From: an uncultured Coriobacteriaceae bacterium
GTDB taxonomy: Bacteria > Actinomycetota > Coriobacteriia > Coriobacteriales > Atopobiaceae
Direction: 5' to 3'
Assembly (NCBI GenBank): GCA_902801175.1
Contig: CADCHF010000018.1
Coordinates: 1-39,899, forward strand
DNA length: 39,899 nt
This document shows, piece after piece, positions 24,299 to 35,033 of this stretch. How positions within the stretch are numbered: the first letter of the stretch is position 1; every line of letters begins with the position of its first letter. The notes under the pieces are model-generated. The model ran no database searches. It was not told where the DNA came from and saw nothing but the letters and a program-made list of their open reading frames with translations. Made by a program: the position numbers and the translations under genes.

Positions 24299-24940
24299 AT
24301 GGGATCGGTGCTGCAGGTCAGTCAAACAAACCCGAGCCGCGACGCCATCAACGAGGCGGTGGCCACGCTCGCCTTTGGTGGCGTGCTGGTGATGCCGACC
24401 GACTCGGTCTATGGCATTGGATGCGCGGCAACGGAGGGCAACCCTGCCCACGAGCGCATCTTTGACATCAAGCGCCGCGAGCGCAGCCAGACGCTGCCGT
24501 GGCTGGTGGCCGATGCCTCCGACCTGCACACCTACGCCGCGCACGTGCCCGAGTACGCCGTCAAGCTGGCCATTCGCTTTTGGCCCGGCGCCCTGACCCT
24601 CGTGGTGCCAGCCTCAAACGCGGTTCCCCCAGAGTACCGTGCGGCTGACGGCACCGTTGCGCTGCGCTGCCCCGACTCCAACCTCGTGCGCGAGATTGCC
24701 CGCAAGCTCGGCTCGCCCTTGGCCACGACCAGCGCAAACACGCATGGCGAGGCGGCGGCCACCAGCGGGAGCGGCATCGAGGCTCGCATCGTGCGCGAGG
24801 CCGACCTCACGCTCGACGCTGGCCCTGCTCCGGTTGGGGTCGCCTCCACCATTGTGGGCTGCGCGGGCGATCGTCCGCAGATCTTCCGCGAGGGCGCCCT
24901 CTCCACAGGCCAGATCATGCGGGTGGCGCTCGGCGAGTAG
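24299..24940 (+). CDS. tsaC: Threonylcarbamoyl-AMP synthase (YrdC/TsaC)
   Basis: TsaC makes threonylcarbamoyl-AMP from threonine, bicarbonate and ATP, the first step toward the t6A37 modification of ANN-decoding tRNAs. The 213-residue protein is a single YrdC domain without the Sua5 C-terminal extension. Typical segments are MPTDSVYGIGC near 32-42, KRRERSQTLPWLV, FWPGALTLVVPA and the substrate-site TTSANTHGE. The ATG is four bases after the prmC stop, and GAGAGG within the end of prmC serves as RBS, so translation is coupled. The partners tsaB, tsaD and tsaE are not in the window. Confidence 0.94.
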   Translation: MGSVLQVSQTNPSRDAINEAVATLAFGGVLVMPTDSVYGIGCAATEGNPAHERIFDIKRRERSQTLPWLVADASDLHTYAAHVPEYAVKLAIRFWPGALTLVVPASNAVPPEYRAADGTVALRCPDSNLVREIARKLGSPLATTSANTHGEAAATSGSGIEARIVREADLTLDAGPAPVGVASTIVGCAGDRPQIFREGALSTGQIMRVALGE

Positions 24941-25111
24941 GCTCGCAGCACGCCAAACCGTGCCATTTCCTTACAGATGCGGCCCGTCCGCTAAATGTCT
25001 CCTGCCAACATGCACAGAGGTTGTGGGCGTCCTATCGTTCACGCGCCTGTAATCACTCATGCGCTACGCTAGCGTACGGACTGTTGCACCAAACCTAAGG
25101 AGTCTAAGAGC

Positions 25112-25573
25112 ATGCGCATTGCCATTGCTTCCGACCACGGCGGATTCGACCAAAAGGGCCCCATCGTGGCATACCTGCAGGGACTTGGCCACACGGTCAC
25201 CGACTTTGGTCCCTCTGACGCGGCGAGCGTCGACTATCCCGACTACGCCGATCCCGTTGCCCGCGCGGTCTCGTGCGGTGACGCCGATCGCGGCATTCTC
25301 ATTTGTGGCACGGGCATTGGCATGGCCCTCGTTGCCGACAAGGTCGAAGGCGTGCGCGCCGCGCCTATCCAGAGCGTCAACTTTGCCCACCTGTTCCGCC
25401 AGCACAACAACGGCAACGTGCTGTGCCTCTCGGGCCGCTTTGTGAGCCTTGAGGACAACGAGGCTATCATCGACGAGTTCCTTGCCACCGAGTTTGAGGG
25501 CGGCAGGCACGTTGCACGCGTCGAGAAGATCATGCGCGAGGACGACCCCACCTACACGGGCGTGAAGCGCTAG
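25112..25573 (+). CDS. rpiB: Ribose-5-phosphate isomerase B
   Basis: RpiB interconverts ribose 5-phosphate and ribulose 5-phosphate in the pentose phosphate pathway. The 153-residue protein has the RpiB/LacAB fold with SDHGGF at 7-12, the catalytic Cys65 in ILICGTGIGM and the His98 region RQHNNGNVLCLSGR. AAGGAG lies upstream of the ATG. The 171-base gap after tsaC holds a 12-base perfect palindrome, TACGCTAGCGTA (25065-25076), which may be an operator. The gene precedes glyA by 54 bases. Allose-6-phosphate or galactose-6-phosphate isomerase activity of the same family is less likely from this housekeeping context. Confidence 0.93.
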   Translation: MRIAIASDHGGFDQKGPIVAYLQGLGHTVTDFGPSDAASVDYPDYADPVARAVSCGDADRGILICGTGIGMALVADKVEGVRAAPIQSVNFAHLFRQHNNGNVLCLSGRFVSLEDNEAIIDEFLATEFEGGRHVARVEKIMREDDPTYTGVKR

Positions 25574-25627
25574 GCAAGACACCGTACCCACCCACCTGCT
25601 GCAGGACGGCAGAGGAGGAGCACTAAC

Positions 25628-26887
25628 ATGCAATTTACCCACCTGGCAAGTCAGGACCCGGAGCTCGCAGCCGCCATGGACAACGAGCTCACGCGCCAGC
25701 GCAACTCCATCGAGCTCATTGCATCCGAGAACTTTGTGAGCCTGGCCGTTATGGAGGCCGTGGGCAGCACGCTCACCAACAAGTACGCCGAGGGTCTGCC
25801 CGGCCATCGCTATTACGGCGGATGCTGGGCCGTCGATGCGGTCGAGGACATTGCCCGCGAGCGCGCCAAGAAGCTCTTTGGTTGCAACTTTGCCAACGTG
25901 CAACCGCACTCTGGCGCCCAGGCCAACTATGCCGCCGAGAGCGTCTTTGCCGGCCCCGGTGACACCGTGATGGGCATGGACCTCTCTAACGGCGGCCACC
26001 TCACCCATGGCAGCCCCGCCAACTACTCGGGCAAGCTCTTCAACATTGTGAGCTACGGCCTGTCCGAGGAGACGGAGCGCATCGACTACGACGACGTTGC
26101 CGCAAAGGCCGAGAAGTACCAGCCCAAGCTCATCATTGCGGGCGCCTCTGCCTACCCGCGCATCATCGACTTTGAGCGCTTTGCGCAGATCGCGCACTCC
26201 GTGGGCGCCGCCCTCATGGTCGACATGGCCCACATTGCCGGCCTTGTGGCCACTGGCGCTCATCCCAGCCCGCTGCCCTGGGCCGACGTGGTGACCACCA
26301 CCACGCACAAGACCCTGCGCGGCACCCGCGGCGGTCTCATCCTGTGGAACAACGAGGAGTACACCAAGAGCATGAACAGCGCCGTGTTCCCCGGCAGCCA
26401 GGGCGGTCCGCTCGAGCACGTCATCGCTGGCAAGGCCGTTGCCTTTGGCGAGGCCCTTCAGCCCAGCTTTGCCACCTATATCGACGGCGTGTGCGCCAAC
26501 GCCAAGGCACTCGGGCGGGGCATGGAGTCTAAGGGCCTGCGCATGGTGACCGGCGGCACCGACAACCACCTGCTGCTGGTTGACCTTACCGCCGCTGGCG
26601 ACGACGTGACCGGCAAGCTGGCCGAGAACGCGCTAGACGAGGTGGGCATCACTGTCAACAAGAACACCATCCCTGGCGAGAAGCGCAGCCCCTTTGTGAC
26701 GAGCGGCATTCGCGTGGGCTCCGCAGCCATGACCACACGTGGCTTTAACGAGGCCGAGGCCGAGCGCATCGGCGAGCTCATTGGCGAGACGGTCACGCAC
26801 CTGGGCGACGAGGCCACGATGGCCTCCGTCAAGGCCGAGGTGGCCGAGCTTCTGGCCGCGCACCCGCTCTATCCCGAGCTGGGCTAG
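25628..26887 (+). CDS. glyA: Serine hydroxymethyltransferase
   Basis: GlyA interconverts serine plus tetrahydrofolate with glycine plus 5,10-methylene-tetrahydrofolate, the main source of one-carbon units. The 419-residue, full-length PLP enzyme has [10 protein letters not shown] near 29-38, the [14 protein letters not shown] segment, and the PLP-binding Lys228 in [14 protein letters not shown]. The GSQGGPLEH motif follows. A GGAGGAG site precedes the ATG, and a terminator follows. The position between rpiB and upp is shared with many Gram-positive genomes. Confidence 0.97.
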   Translation: MQFTHLASQDPELAAAMDNELTRQRNSIELIASENFVSLAVMEAVGSTLTNKYAEGLPGHRYYGGCWAVDAVEDIARERAKKLFGCNFANVQPHSGAQANYAAESVFAGPGDTVMGMDLSNGGHLTHGSPANYSGKLFNIVSYGLSEETERIDYDDVAAKAEKYQPKLIIAGASAYPRIIDFERFAQIAHSVGAALMVDMAHIAGLVATGAHPSPLPWADVVTTTTHKTLRGTRGGLILWNNEEYTKSMNSAVFPGSQGGPLEHVIAGKAVAFGEALQPSFATYIDGVCANAKALGRGMESKGLRMVTGGTDNHLLLVDLTAAGDDVTGKLAENALDEVGITVNKNTIPGEKRSPFVTSGIRVGSAAMTTRGFNEAEAERIGELIGETVTHLGDEATMASVKAEVAELLAAHPLYPELG

Positions 26888-26943
26888 GCCCGCTGGCTCC
26901 TTGCGGGCGGCCTTTGGCCGGTCGCATCCAATCCAAACGCACG

Positions 26944-26980
26944 CAGCCCCCTTGGCGCCTTGCCAGGGGGCTGTTTCTGT
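26944..26980 (+). terminator. Terminator after glyA
   Basis: CAGCCCCCTTGGC (26944-26956) pairs with GCCAGGGGGCTG (26962-26973), with one bulged base, and TTTCTGT follows. It separates glyA from the upp promoter region; the remaining bases 26981-27090 show no feature. Confidence 0.75.
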
Positions 26981-27103
26981 GTTGGGCCCGGTGCGCCGGG
27001 GGAGGGTGGTCCCAGAGCCGGTCGGCCTGCGCGCGCACTCAAAATGTGCGTCCCGCGCCATTTACGTGGCATTCCGTGCACACAAAGGCCTACACTGGAA
27101 AAG

Positions 27104-27121
27104 ATGAAACTGCTGCTTTGA
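27104..27121 (+). other. Five-codon ORF abutting the upp ribosome binding site
   Basis: ATG AAA CTG CTG CTT TGA encodes MKLLL, and its stop overlaps the first base of AAAGGAG, the RBS of upp. TACACT (27091-27096) upstream could be a -10, which would put this ATG almost at the 5' end of the transcript. A ribosome stopping here would cover the upp RBS. Significance is uncertain. Confidence 0.25.
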
Positions 27122-27132
27122 AAGGAGCCGCA

Positions 27133-27777
27133 ATGCCCGCTTATGACGAGAGTCGTCTGACCGTTATCGACCACCCGCTGGTGCAGCACAAGCTGGCCAT
27201 CCTGCGCAACAAGAAGACCTCCACCAAGGACTTCCGCGAGCTGGTGACCGAGCTTTCCATCTTTGAGGGCTACGAGGCCCTTCGCGACCTGCCGCTAGAG
27301 GACGTGGAGGTAGAGACGCCGCTTGAGGTCACCACTGGCAAGAAGATCGCAGGCAAAAAGATCGCCGTCATCCCCATCCTGCGCGCAGGCCTTGGCATGG
27401 TCGACGGCATCCTCACGCTCGTGCCGTCGGCTCGCGTGGGCCACGTTGGCCTCGAGCGCGACCACGAGACCCATCTGCCCCGCACGTACTACTGCAAGTT
27501 CCCGCCTTCGGTTGCCGACCGCACCTGCCTAGTCGTTGACCCAATGCTTGCCACGGGTGGCTCGCTCATTGAGGCCATCAAGCTCCTGCGCAAGGCTGGC
27601 GTGAAGGACATTCGCGCTCTCACGCTGGTCAGCTGCCCCGAGGGCGTCAAGGCCGTGCTCGACTCCGACCCCGACGTGCGCCTCTTTACCTGCACCATCG
27701 ACCGCGAGCTCAACGACCACGCCTACATCCTTCCTGGTCTGGGCGACGCCGGCGACCGCGTCTACGGCACCAAGTAG
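27133..27777 (+). CDS. upp: Uracil phosphoribosyltransferase
   Basis: Upp salvages uracil to UMP using PRPP. The 214-residue protein has the complete family pattern: [13 protein letters not shown] at 14-26, [13 protein letters not shown] near 80-92, the PRPP-binding [11 protein letters not shown] ending at Ser144, and the uracil-binding [10 protein letters not shown] tail. The ATG at 27133 has AAAGGAG; earlier in-frame sequence is part of the glyA terminator region and is not coding. It directly precedes the ATP synthase operon, an order also seen in Bacillus, but a strong stem-loop and about 200 bases separate the two. Confidence 0.96.
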   Translation: MPAYDESRLTVIDHPLVQHKLAILRNKKTSTKDFRELVTELSIFEGYEALRDLPLEDVEVETPLEVTTGKKIAGKKIAVIPILRAGLGMVDGILTLVPSARVGHVGLERDHETHLPRTYYCKFPPSVADRTCLVVDPMLATGGSLIEAIKLLRKAGVKDIRALTLVSCPEGVKAVLDSDPDVRLFTCTIDRELNDHAYILPGLGDAGDRVYGTK

Positions 27778-27812
27778 CGCGGTGCCCTTCGCTCGATACG
27801 CGCTCGCTTTCT

Positions 27813-27841
27813 GAGAGGGGCCGCTCTCCGCGGTCCCTCTC
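27813..27841 (+). terminator. Stem-loop after upp
   Basis: GAGAGGGGCCGC (27813-27824) pairs with GCGGTCCCTCTC (27830-27841) over 12 bp with one G-T pair and a 5-base loop, 36 bases past the upp stop. No U-tract follows. Between here and the atp genes, TTGTGA (27921) and TACCGT (27945) at 18-base spacing are a weak promoter candidate. Confidence 0.5.
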
Positions 27842-27980
27842 GCATGCAAACTGCCTCGTCAGGGCGGTAAGGCGTGGCAATTGTGGCAGGGATGCAATTT
27901 CGGGGGCAAGCTCTGGTCTTTTGTGAGCAACAGGTCTAGACTTCTACCGTTCTGAATTTGCGTCACTGGAGGCTGATGCC

Positions 27981-28316
27981 ATGGGAACGACCGGCGCCAT
28001 ATGCGTGGGCGCTGCGCTTGGTCTTGTGGGGTCTCTGCCGCCGGCGGCCTTGTTCGAACTTGCACTACGGAAGACCCGGCCGGTGAGCGTCGCTGCTGGA
28101 TTCGCGGGCATCATGGCCTCCTTCACCATTCTTGTGGTGGCCTTGCTCGCGGTCTGGGCGGTTGCGCGCACGGAGCTTCTTCTCTTTGGGTGCGCAGAGG
28201 CTGCCTCGTTCCTGCTCGTTTGGGCAGTCGAGGCTTGGAGGGCATGGCGGGATGCGAACGCACCCGCTCGTCCGGGAGAAAGGAACAGTGGTGAATCCAC
28301 TAGACAAGCTTCCTGA
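27981..28316 (+). CDS. Small membrane protein in the AtpI position
   Basis: This 111-residue protein has three predicted membrane helices (about 7-28, 37-62 and 66-86) and a basic, hydrophilic C-terminus. No motif identifies it, but it occupies the place of atpI/atpZ, the small assembly factor that opens many F-type ATP synthase operons and helps form the c-ring or supply Mg2+. AtpI proteins are poorly conserved, so position and topology are the evidence. TGGAGG lies upstream of the ATG. Its last 26 bases overlap the start of atpB, so the two are translationally coupled. It could instead be a lineage-specific membrane protein. Confidence 0.65.
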   Translation: MGTTGAICVGAALGLVGSLPPAALFELALRKTRPVSVAAGFAGIMASFTILVVALLAVWAVARTELLLFGCAEAASFLLVWAVEAWRAWRDANAPARPGERNSGESTRQAS

Positions 28317-29097
28317 GGAGATGGATGAGCTGGTCAACAGCTTCTCCTCGACTCCGGTAGTCGGAGACCTCAACGTAGGCGTCACCCAGTACTCGTTCTG
28401 GATGTGCGTCGCCATCATCGTCCTTCTGGCGGTGATCTTTACCTTCAAGAAGAAGCAGGCAGAGGACGGCGTCGTGCCCAAGGGCCGCTTTGTCAATGGC
28501 GTCGAGTTCCTCGTGGAGTACTGCCGCGACGACCTCTGCAAGGCGCTGCTCGGCGACACCTGGCGCAAGCACTTCCCCTTCATCGCGACCATGTTCTTCT
28601 TCATCCTGTGCAACAACATCGTGGGCGTCATCCCCGGATGCAAGCCCGGCACGGGCTGCATCGGCACGACGGCTGCGCTTGCCCTGGTGTCCTTCGTCTA
28701 CTTCATCGTGGTGGGCATGAAGAGCAAGGGCGTGATCGGCTATATCAAGAGCCTTGCGCCGGCGGGCGTGGCGTTCCCCATGAACGCACTAGTGTGGGTC
28801 ATCGAGGTGTTCTCCACCTTCCTGCGTCTGGTCACGCTGGCCGTCCGTCTGTTCTGCAACCTCTTCGCCGGCCACGTGGTGCTGGGAACGTTCGCCATCC
28901 TGGCGTCGCTGTTCTTCGAGCCCCTGCTGCAGGGCGTCTCGGCGGCGGCCCTCGGCCAGGCGGGCGCCTCGGTGTTCTGGGTGGCCATCCTGATGGTCAT
29001 CTACGCGGTGGAGCTTCTGGTTGCCGCCATTCAGGCGTACGTCTTCACGCTGCTCTCGGCCGTGTACATTCAGTTGGCTGAGGCTGACGAGCATTAG
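28291..29097 (+). CDS. atpB: ATP synthase Fo subunit a
   Basis: Subunit a forms the two proton half-channels facing the c-ring. The 268-residue protein has five to six membrane helices and the essential Arg in RLVTLAVRLFCNLFAGHVVL, plus the Glu and Gln of YAVELLVAAIQAYVF in the last helix. Two adjacent GTG codons are possible starts. I take the second (28291), six bases from AAAGGA; the first is only three bases away. The start lies within the end of the preceding gene. Subunits follow in the standard order B-E-F-H-A-G-D-C. Confidence 0.94.
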   Translation: MNPLDKLPEEMDELVNSFSSTPVVGDLNVGVTQYSFWMCVAIIVLLAVIFTFKKKQAEDGVVPKGRFVNGVEFLVEYCRDDLCKALLGDTWRKHFPFIATMFFFILCNNIVGVIPGCKPGTGCIGTTAALALVSFVYFIVVGMKSKGVIGYIKSLAPAGVAFPMNALVWVIEVFSTFLRLVTLAVRLFCNLFAGHVVLGTFAILASLFFEPLLQGVSAAALGQAGASVFWVAILMVIYAVELLVAAIQAYVFTLLSAVYIQLAEADEH

Positions 29098-29185
29098 TTT
29101 TGGTGTCTTGCGGGCGGACCTGCCCGCAGTACATACGTAGTCTTGAAACTCGCCGGACGATCCGGCGAATGACAAAGGAGGAATC

Positions 29186-29377
29186 GTGGGAGTCATCGGT
29201 TACGGCCTTGGTGTTATTGGCGCAGCTCTTGGTATCGGTCTTGCCGCCTATGGTGCGACGACGTCTATGGCGCGTCAGCCTGAGGTTCAGGGACGTCTCT
29301 TCACCGTCTTCATTCTGGCATCGGCCTTCGTCGAGGCCCTCGCCCTGATCGGCTTCGTCGTCACGCTCATCGCCTAG
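29186..29377 (+). CDS. atpE: ATP synthase Fo subunit c
   Basis: Subunit c forms the rotating ring. At 63 residues it is shorter than the usual 70-85, with almost no N-terminal lead before helix 1. The first helix has the Gly-rich packing pattern GAALGIGLAAYG, the loop is ARQPEVQG, and the second helix carries the ion-binding Glu50 in SAFVEALALIG. The Gln in helix 1 and the Glu-Ser pair that mark sodium-type rings are absent, so proton coupling is inferred. A GTG start has an excellent AAAGGAGG site. The protein is extremely hydrophobic. Confidence 0.93.
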   Translation: MGVIGYGLGVIGAALGIGLAAYGATTSMARQPEVQGRLFTVFILASAFVEALALIGFVVTLIA

Positions 29378-29417
29378 CGCACACAGCGTAGTGACGATCC
29401 GATTATTGGAGGTTCGA

Positions 29418-30020
29418 ATGAACACGAACAAGCTGGGCTTCGCGAGGCTCGCGACTACAGCTGGTGCCGCTTCGCTTGCCTGCCAGCTCGTCGCCCCCGC
29501 AACTGCCTACGCTGCCGGCTCCGACATCCTGGTCCCCAAGCCAGCGGAGTTCATACCGGCACTCATCGCCTTCTTGGTCATCTGGGTCATCATGGCCAAG
29601 ATGGCTTGGCCCATGATCATCAATGTCCTCGACGCGCGTCAGGAGAAGATCCAGAACGACCTCGACGCCGCGGCCAAGGCGCAGGCGGAGGCTGAGGAGG
29701 CCAAGGTGGCGTATCAGGCCAAGATCGAGGAGGCCGACCGCAAGGCCGACGCCATCATGGCGGAGGCGAAGCACGACGCCGAGGTCATGCGCGCCGACAT
29801 GATTGCCAAGGCCCAGGAGGAGTCCCAGGCGATCATCGCCAAGGCCCACGACGTCATCGACGCCGAGCGCACCAAGGCCATGGCCGAGCTGTCTGGCTCG
29901 GTCGTCGACCTGTCCGTCGAGATCGCCAGCAAGATCATCGGCGACGCCCTCGACGAGAACGAGCAGCGCGAGCTTGCCGCAAAGTATCTTTCGGAAGTAG
30001 GTAGTCTGAATGACGACTAG
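29418..30020 (+). CDS. atpF: ATP synthase Fo subunit b with N-terminal signal-like extension
   Basis: Subunit b is the peripheral stalk that ties Fo to F1. The 200-residue protein has a membrane helix (about 46-64) and then a long Ala/Glu/Lys-rich coiled coil (about 70-165). Unusually, a second hydrophobic stretch precedes it: residues 1-34 look like a cleavable signal peptide, with ATAYA before AGSD. The start at 29418 has GGAGG six bases upstream, so the extension is translated. The end overlaps atpH by 11 bases. Confidence 0.93.
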   Translation: MNTNKLGFARLATTAGAASLACQLVAPATAYAAGSDILVPKPAEFIPALIAFLVIWVIMAKMAWPMIINVLDARQEKIQNDLDAAAKAQAEAEEAKVAYQAKIEEADRKADAIMAEAKHDAEVMRADMIAKAQEESQAIIAKAHDVIDAERTKAMAELSGSVVDLSVEIASKIIGDALDENEQRELAAKYLSEVGSLNDD

Positions 30021-30480
30021 ACGCCTCGATTCTGAGAAGGTCCGGGCGTACACGCAGGCCCTCATGGACGCAGCCTCCGAGGGCGGGCGCTCCGAGCGCG
30101 ACCTTCAACAGCTTCGCCATGCCATCAAGTTCTCGCCTGAGATGCTGGGAACCTTGGCCGACATGATCGATGCCAAAGAGGACTATCTCATCGACAAGGT
30201 CTACGCCGAGTTCAGGGATCGCCTCGAAGCTGGTGACTTTGCCATTTCGGTTGACGTGACCACAGCCGTGCCCATGGGCAAGGAGCTGCTTCAGAAGGTC
30301 ACCGAGAAGTGCGAGCACGACTTTGGGCGTACCTGCTACATCGTGGAGCACGTCGAGCCCAAGATCATCGGCGGTATCATCATCGAGGCTTTGGGACACA
30401 GGCGCGACGCATCCGTTCGTACGCACCTGGTCAACATCCGCAAGGCCCTCTCATCCACCTATGTGGGAGGTGACGAGTAA
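30010..30480 (+). CDS. atpH: ATP synthase F1 subunit delta
   Basis: Delta caps the F1 head and binds the b stalk. The 156-residue protein is a little shorter than the usual 175-185. The C-terminal region [20 protein letters not shown] carries the family GG motif. It starts inside atpF (11-base overlap) and its stop overlaps the atpA start (TAATG), showing tight coupling. The N-terminal helical bundle is abbreviated. Confidence 0.9.
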   Translation: MTTRRLDSEKVRAYTQALMDAASEGGRSERDLQQLRHAIKFSPEMLGTLADMIDAKEDYLIDKVYAEFRDRLEAGDFAISVDVTTAVPMGKELLQKVTEKCEHDFGRTCYIVEHVEPKIIGGIIIEALGHRRDASVRTHLVNIRKALSSTYVGGDE

Positions 30481-32105
30481 TGGCACGTTCATCGGAGTTT
30501 GAGTCGGTGATGGCGGCGTCCATCATGGACATGCTGCACAAGCGGCTTGACAACCTCGAGCTCGTCGCCGAGACGCATGAGTCCGCGCCGGTCATTGAGG
30601 TTGGCGACGGCATCGCTCACGTGGCGGGTCTCAAGACGGCCATGTCGGGCGAGCTGCTGCAGCTCACCAGCTCGGCAACGGGCAAGAACGTCTATGGCCT
30701 CGCGCAGAACCTCGAGGAAGACGAGGTGGGTGTCGTGCTCTTTGGCGACGTCGACACCATCAAAGAGGGCGACGAGTGCCAGACCACCGGTCGCGTCATG
30801 AGCATCCCGGTCGGGCGCGCCATGCTTGGCCGCGTGGTCAACCCGCTGGGCCAGCCCATCGACGGCAACGGCCCCATCATCACCACGCACTATCGCCCCA
30901 TCGAGTTCAAGGCGCCGGGCATCATGGAGCGTCAGCCCGTGTGCGAGCCCGTGCAGACGGGCCTCGTGGCTATCGACGCCATGGTCCCCATCGGGCGCGG
31001 CCAGCGCGAGCTGATCATTGGCGACCGCAAGACGGGCAAGACCGCCATTGCCATCGACGCCATCATCAACCAGCGCGACAGCGACATGATCTGCATCTAC
31101 GTCGCTATCGGCCAGAAGGCGTCCACCGTGGCCGCCATCCGCAAGACGCTTGAGCGTCACGGTGTGCTCGACAAGACGATCATCGTCTCGGCAACCGCGG
31201 CAGACTCCGCGCCTCTGCAGTACATTGCCCCCATGGCAGGTGCCGCCATCGGCGAGTTCTTCATGTACAACGACGAGGACGGCAACCCAGCCGATGCCGA
31301 GCATCCCGGCGGGCACGTGCTCATCGTCTACGATGACCTTTCCAAGCAGGCCGTTGCCTACCGTCAGATGTCGCTGACGCTGCACCGTCCGCCCGGACGC
31401 GAGGCCTTCCCTGGCGACATCTTCTACCTGCACTCCCGTCTGCTGGAGCGTGCGGTCAAGATGAGCGACGAGAACGGCGCCGGCTCGATGACGGCTCTGC
31501 CGATCATCGAGACGCAGGAGGGCGATGTGTCGGCCTACATCCCGACCAACGTCATCTCCATCACCGACGGCCAGATCTACCTGCAGTCCAACCTGTTCTT
31601 CCAGGGCCAGCGACCGGCCGTCGACGTGGGCATTTCGGTGTCGCGCGTGGGTGGTGCCGCCCAGCTGGCGTCCATGAAGCAGGTGGCAGGAACGCTGCGC
31701 CTCGACCTGGCGAGCTACCGTGAGAAGCAGGCCTTCGCGCAGTTTGGCTCCGACCTCGACGCGGCCACGCAGTACCAGCTCAACCACGGTGCCCACATGA
31801 TGGAGCTGCTCAAGCAGAAGCGCTATGCGGCTCTTGACGTGGCCGATCAGGTGATCTCGATCTTCGCGGCCAAGGAGGACTACCTCGACGACCTCGAGCT
31901 GTCGCAGGTGCTTCCCTTCCGTGACGGCCTCGCGACGTTCATGCGGGACAACTATCCCGAGCTGCGCGACGGTGTGCGTGCGGGCAAGATCTCAGACGAG
32001 CTCTCCGACCAGCTCAAGGTGGCCATCGCCGAGTTCAAGAGCGACTTCGTGGGCACGACCGCCGCGGAGCAGGACCCGGCGGACGCCGCCGAGGACCAAG
32101 CGTAA
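30480..32105 (+). CDS. atpA: ATP synthase F1 subunit alpha
   Basis: Alpha carries the non-catalytic nucleotide sites of the F1 hexamer. The 541-residue protein has the P-loop GDRKTGKT at 181-188, the segment [20 protein letters not shown] around the nucleotide site, and the family stretch [20 protein letters not shown] later on. The C-terminus has an acidic Ala-rich tail ([12 protein letters not shown]). ATG overlaps the atpH stop by one base, and GGGAGGTGACG ahead serves as RBS. Confidence 0.97.
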   Translation: MARSSEFESVMAASIMDMLHKRLDNLELVAETHESAPVIEVGDGIAHVAGLKTAMSGELLQLTSSATGKNVYGLAQNLEEDEVGVVLFGDVDTIKEGDECQTTGRVMSIPVGRAMLGRVVNPLGQPIDGNGPIITTHYRPIEFKAPGIMERQPVCEPVQTGLVAIDAMVPIGRGQRELIIGDRKTGKTAIAIDAIINQRDSDMICIYVAIGQKASTVAAIRKTLERHGVLDKTIIVSATAADSAPLQYIAPMAGAAIGEFFMYNDEDGNPADAEHPGGHVLIVYDDLSKQAVAYRQMSLTLHRPPGREAFPGDIFYLHSRLLERAVKMSDENGAGSMTALPIIETQEGDVSAYIPTNVISITDGQIYLQSNLFFQGQRPAVDVGISVSRVGGAAQLASMKQVAGTLRLDLASYREKQAFAQFGSDLDAATQYQLNHGAHMMELLKQKRYAALDVADQVISIFAAKEDYLDDLELSQVLPFRDGLATFMRDNYPELRDGVRAGKISDELSDQLKVAIAEFKSDFVGTTAAEQDPADAAEDQA

Positions 32106-32117
32106 GGACGGGCGGGA

Positions 32118-34513
<2,396 letters not shown>

Positions 34514-34519
34514 GCGACC

Positions 34520-34936
34520 ATGGCAACCATCACCTGCCAGTTCGTGCGCCCCGATCGCATGCTCTACGAGGGAGAGGTCGCCAGCCTTGTGCTGGTGACC
34601 CCCGCCGGCGAGCTTGGCGTGTGGCCCGGGCACGCTCCCGAGATTTGCGCGTTGGGCAACGGCGTGGTGCGTCTGCACACCCTTCCCGAGCAGGGAGGGC
34701 AAACGGTCAAGGTCATTATTTCGGGTGGCTATGTCGAGATTACGCCCAAACAGGTGATCATTCTCGCCGACCACGCCCGTCGCGCCGACGACATCGAGCC
34801 CGACGTGGTCAACGAAACTCGTGATAAGGCTGTGGCTTCGCGTGACGCGCTGCCCGTGGGCGACGGTCGTCGTGCATACTATGACAACAAGATTGCCTGG
34901 TGCGATCTGCTCTTGCAGCATGCACCGCAGGAGTGA
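34520..34936 (+). CDS. atpC: ATP synthase F1 subunit epsilon
   Basis: Epsilon binds the gamma shaft and moderates ATP hydrolysis. The 138-residue protein has an N-terminal beta-sandwich with PDRMLYEGEVASLVL and TPAGELGVWPGHAPE, and the IISGGYVEITPKQVIILAD strand pair. It ends in a short helical tail. The start is six bases after the atpD stop, with only a weak RBS, consistent with coupling. It is the last atp gene and is followed by a strong stem-loop. Confidence 0.95.
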   Translation: MATITCQFVRPDRMLYEGEVASLVLVTPAGELGVWPGHAPEICALGNGVVRLHTLPEQGGQTVKVIISGGYVEITPKQVIILADHARRADDIEPDVVNETRDKAVASRDALPVGDGRRAYYDNKIAWCDLLLQHAPQE

Positions 34937-34960
34937 GGCACACGCTCAATTGGCTAAGCG

Positions 34961-34990
34961 CTGCCCGCCTGCTTTGACGCAGGCGGGCAG
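34961..34990 (+). terminator. Stem-loop after the ATP synthase operon
   Basis: CTGCCCGCCTGC (34961-34972) pairs perfectly over 12 bp with 34979-34990 around a 6-base loop, 24 bases after atpC. No U-tract follows. It probably ends or trims the operon message just before murA. Confidence 0.6.
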
Positions 34991-35033
34991 CTGCAGCTAA
35001 AAGGGCACATTTGCTTGTAGGGAGATAGCCGTA

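Noticed and set aside
23363..24940. Single 525-codon frame spanning prmC and tsaC
   Set aside because: The first part is an Arg/Ser/Pro-rich shadow of prmC; only the final 213 codons, in the tsaC frame with their own RBS, are real.
29405..29425. GGTTCGAAT-like tRNA T-arm sequence
   Set aside because: It is the atpF RBS and start region; no acceptor or anticodon stem can be built around it. No tRNA genes were found in the window.
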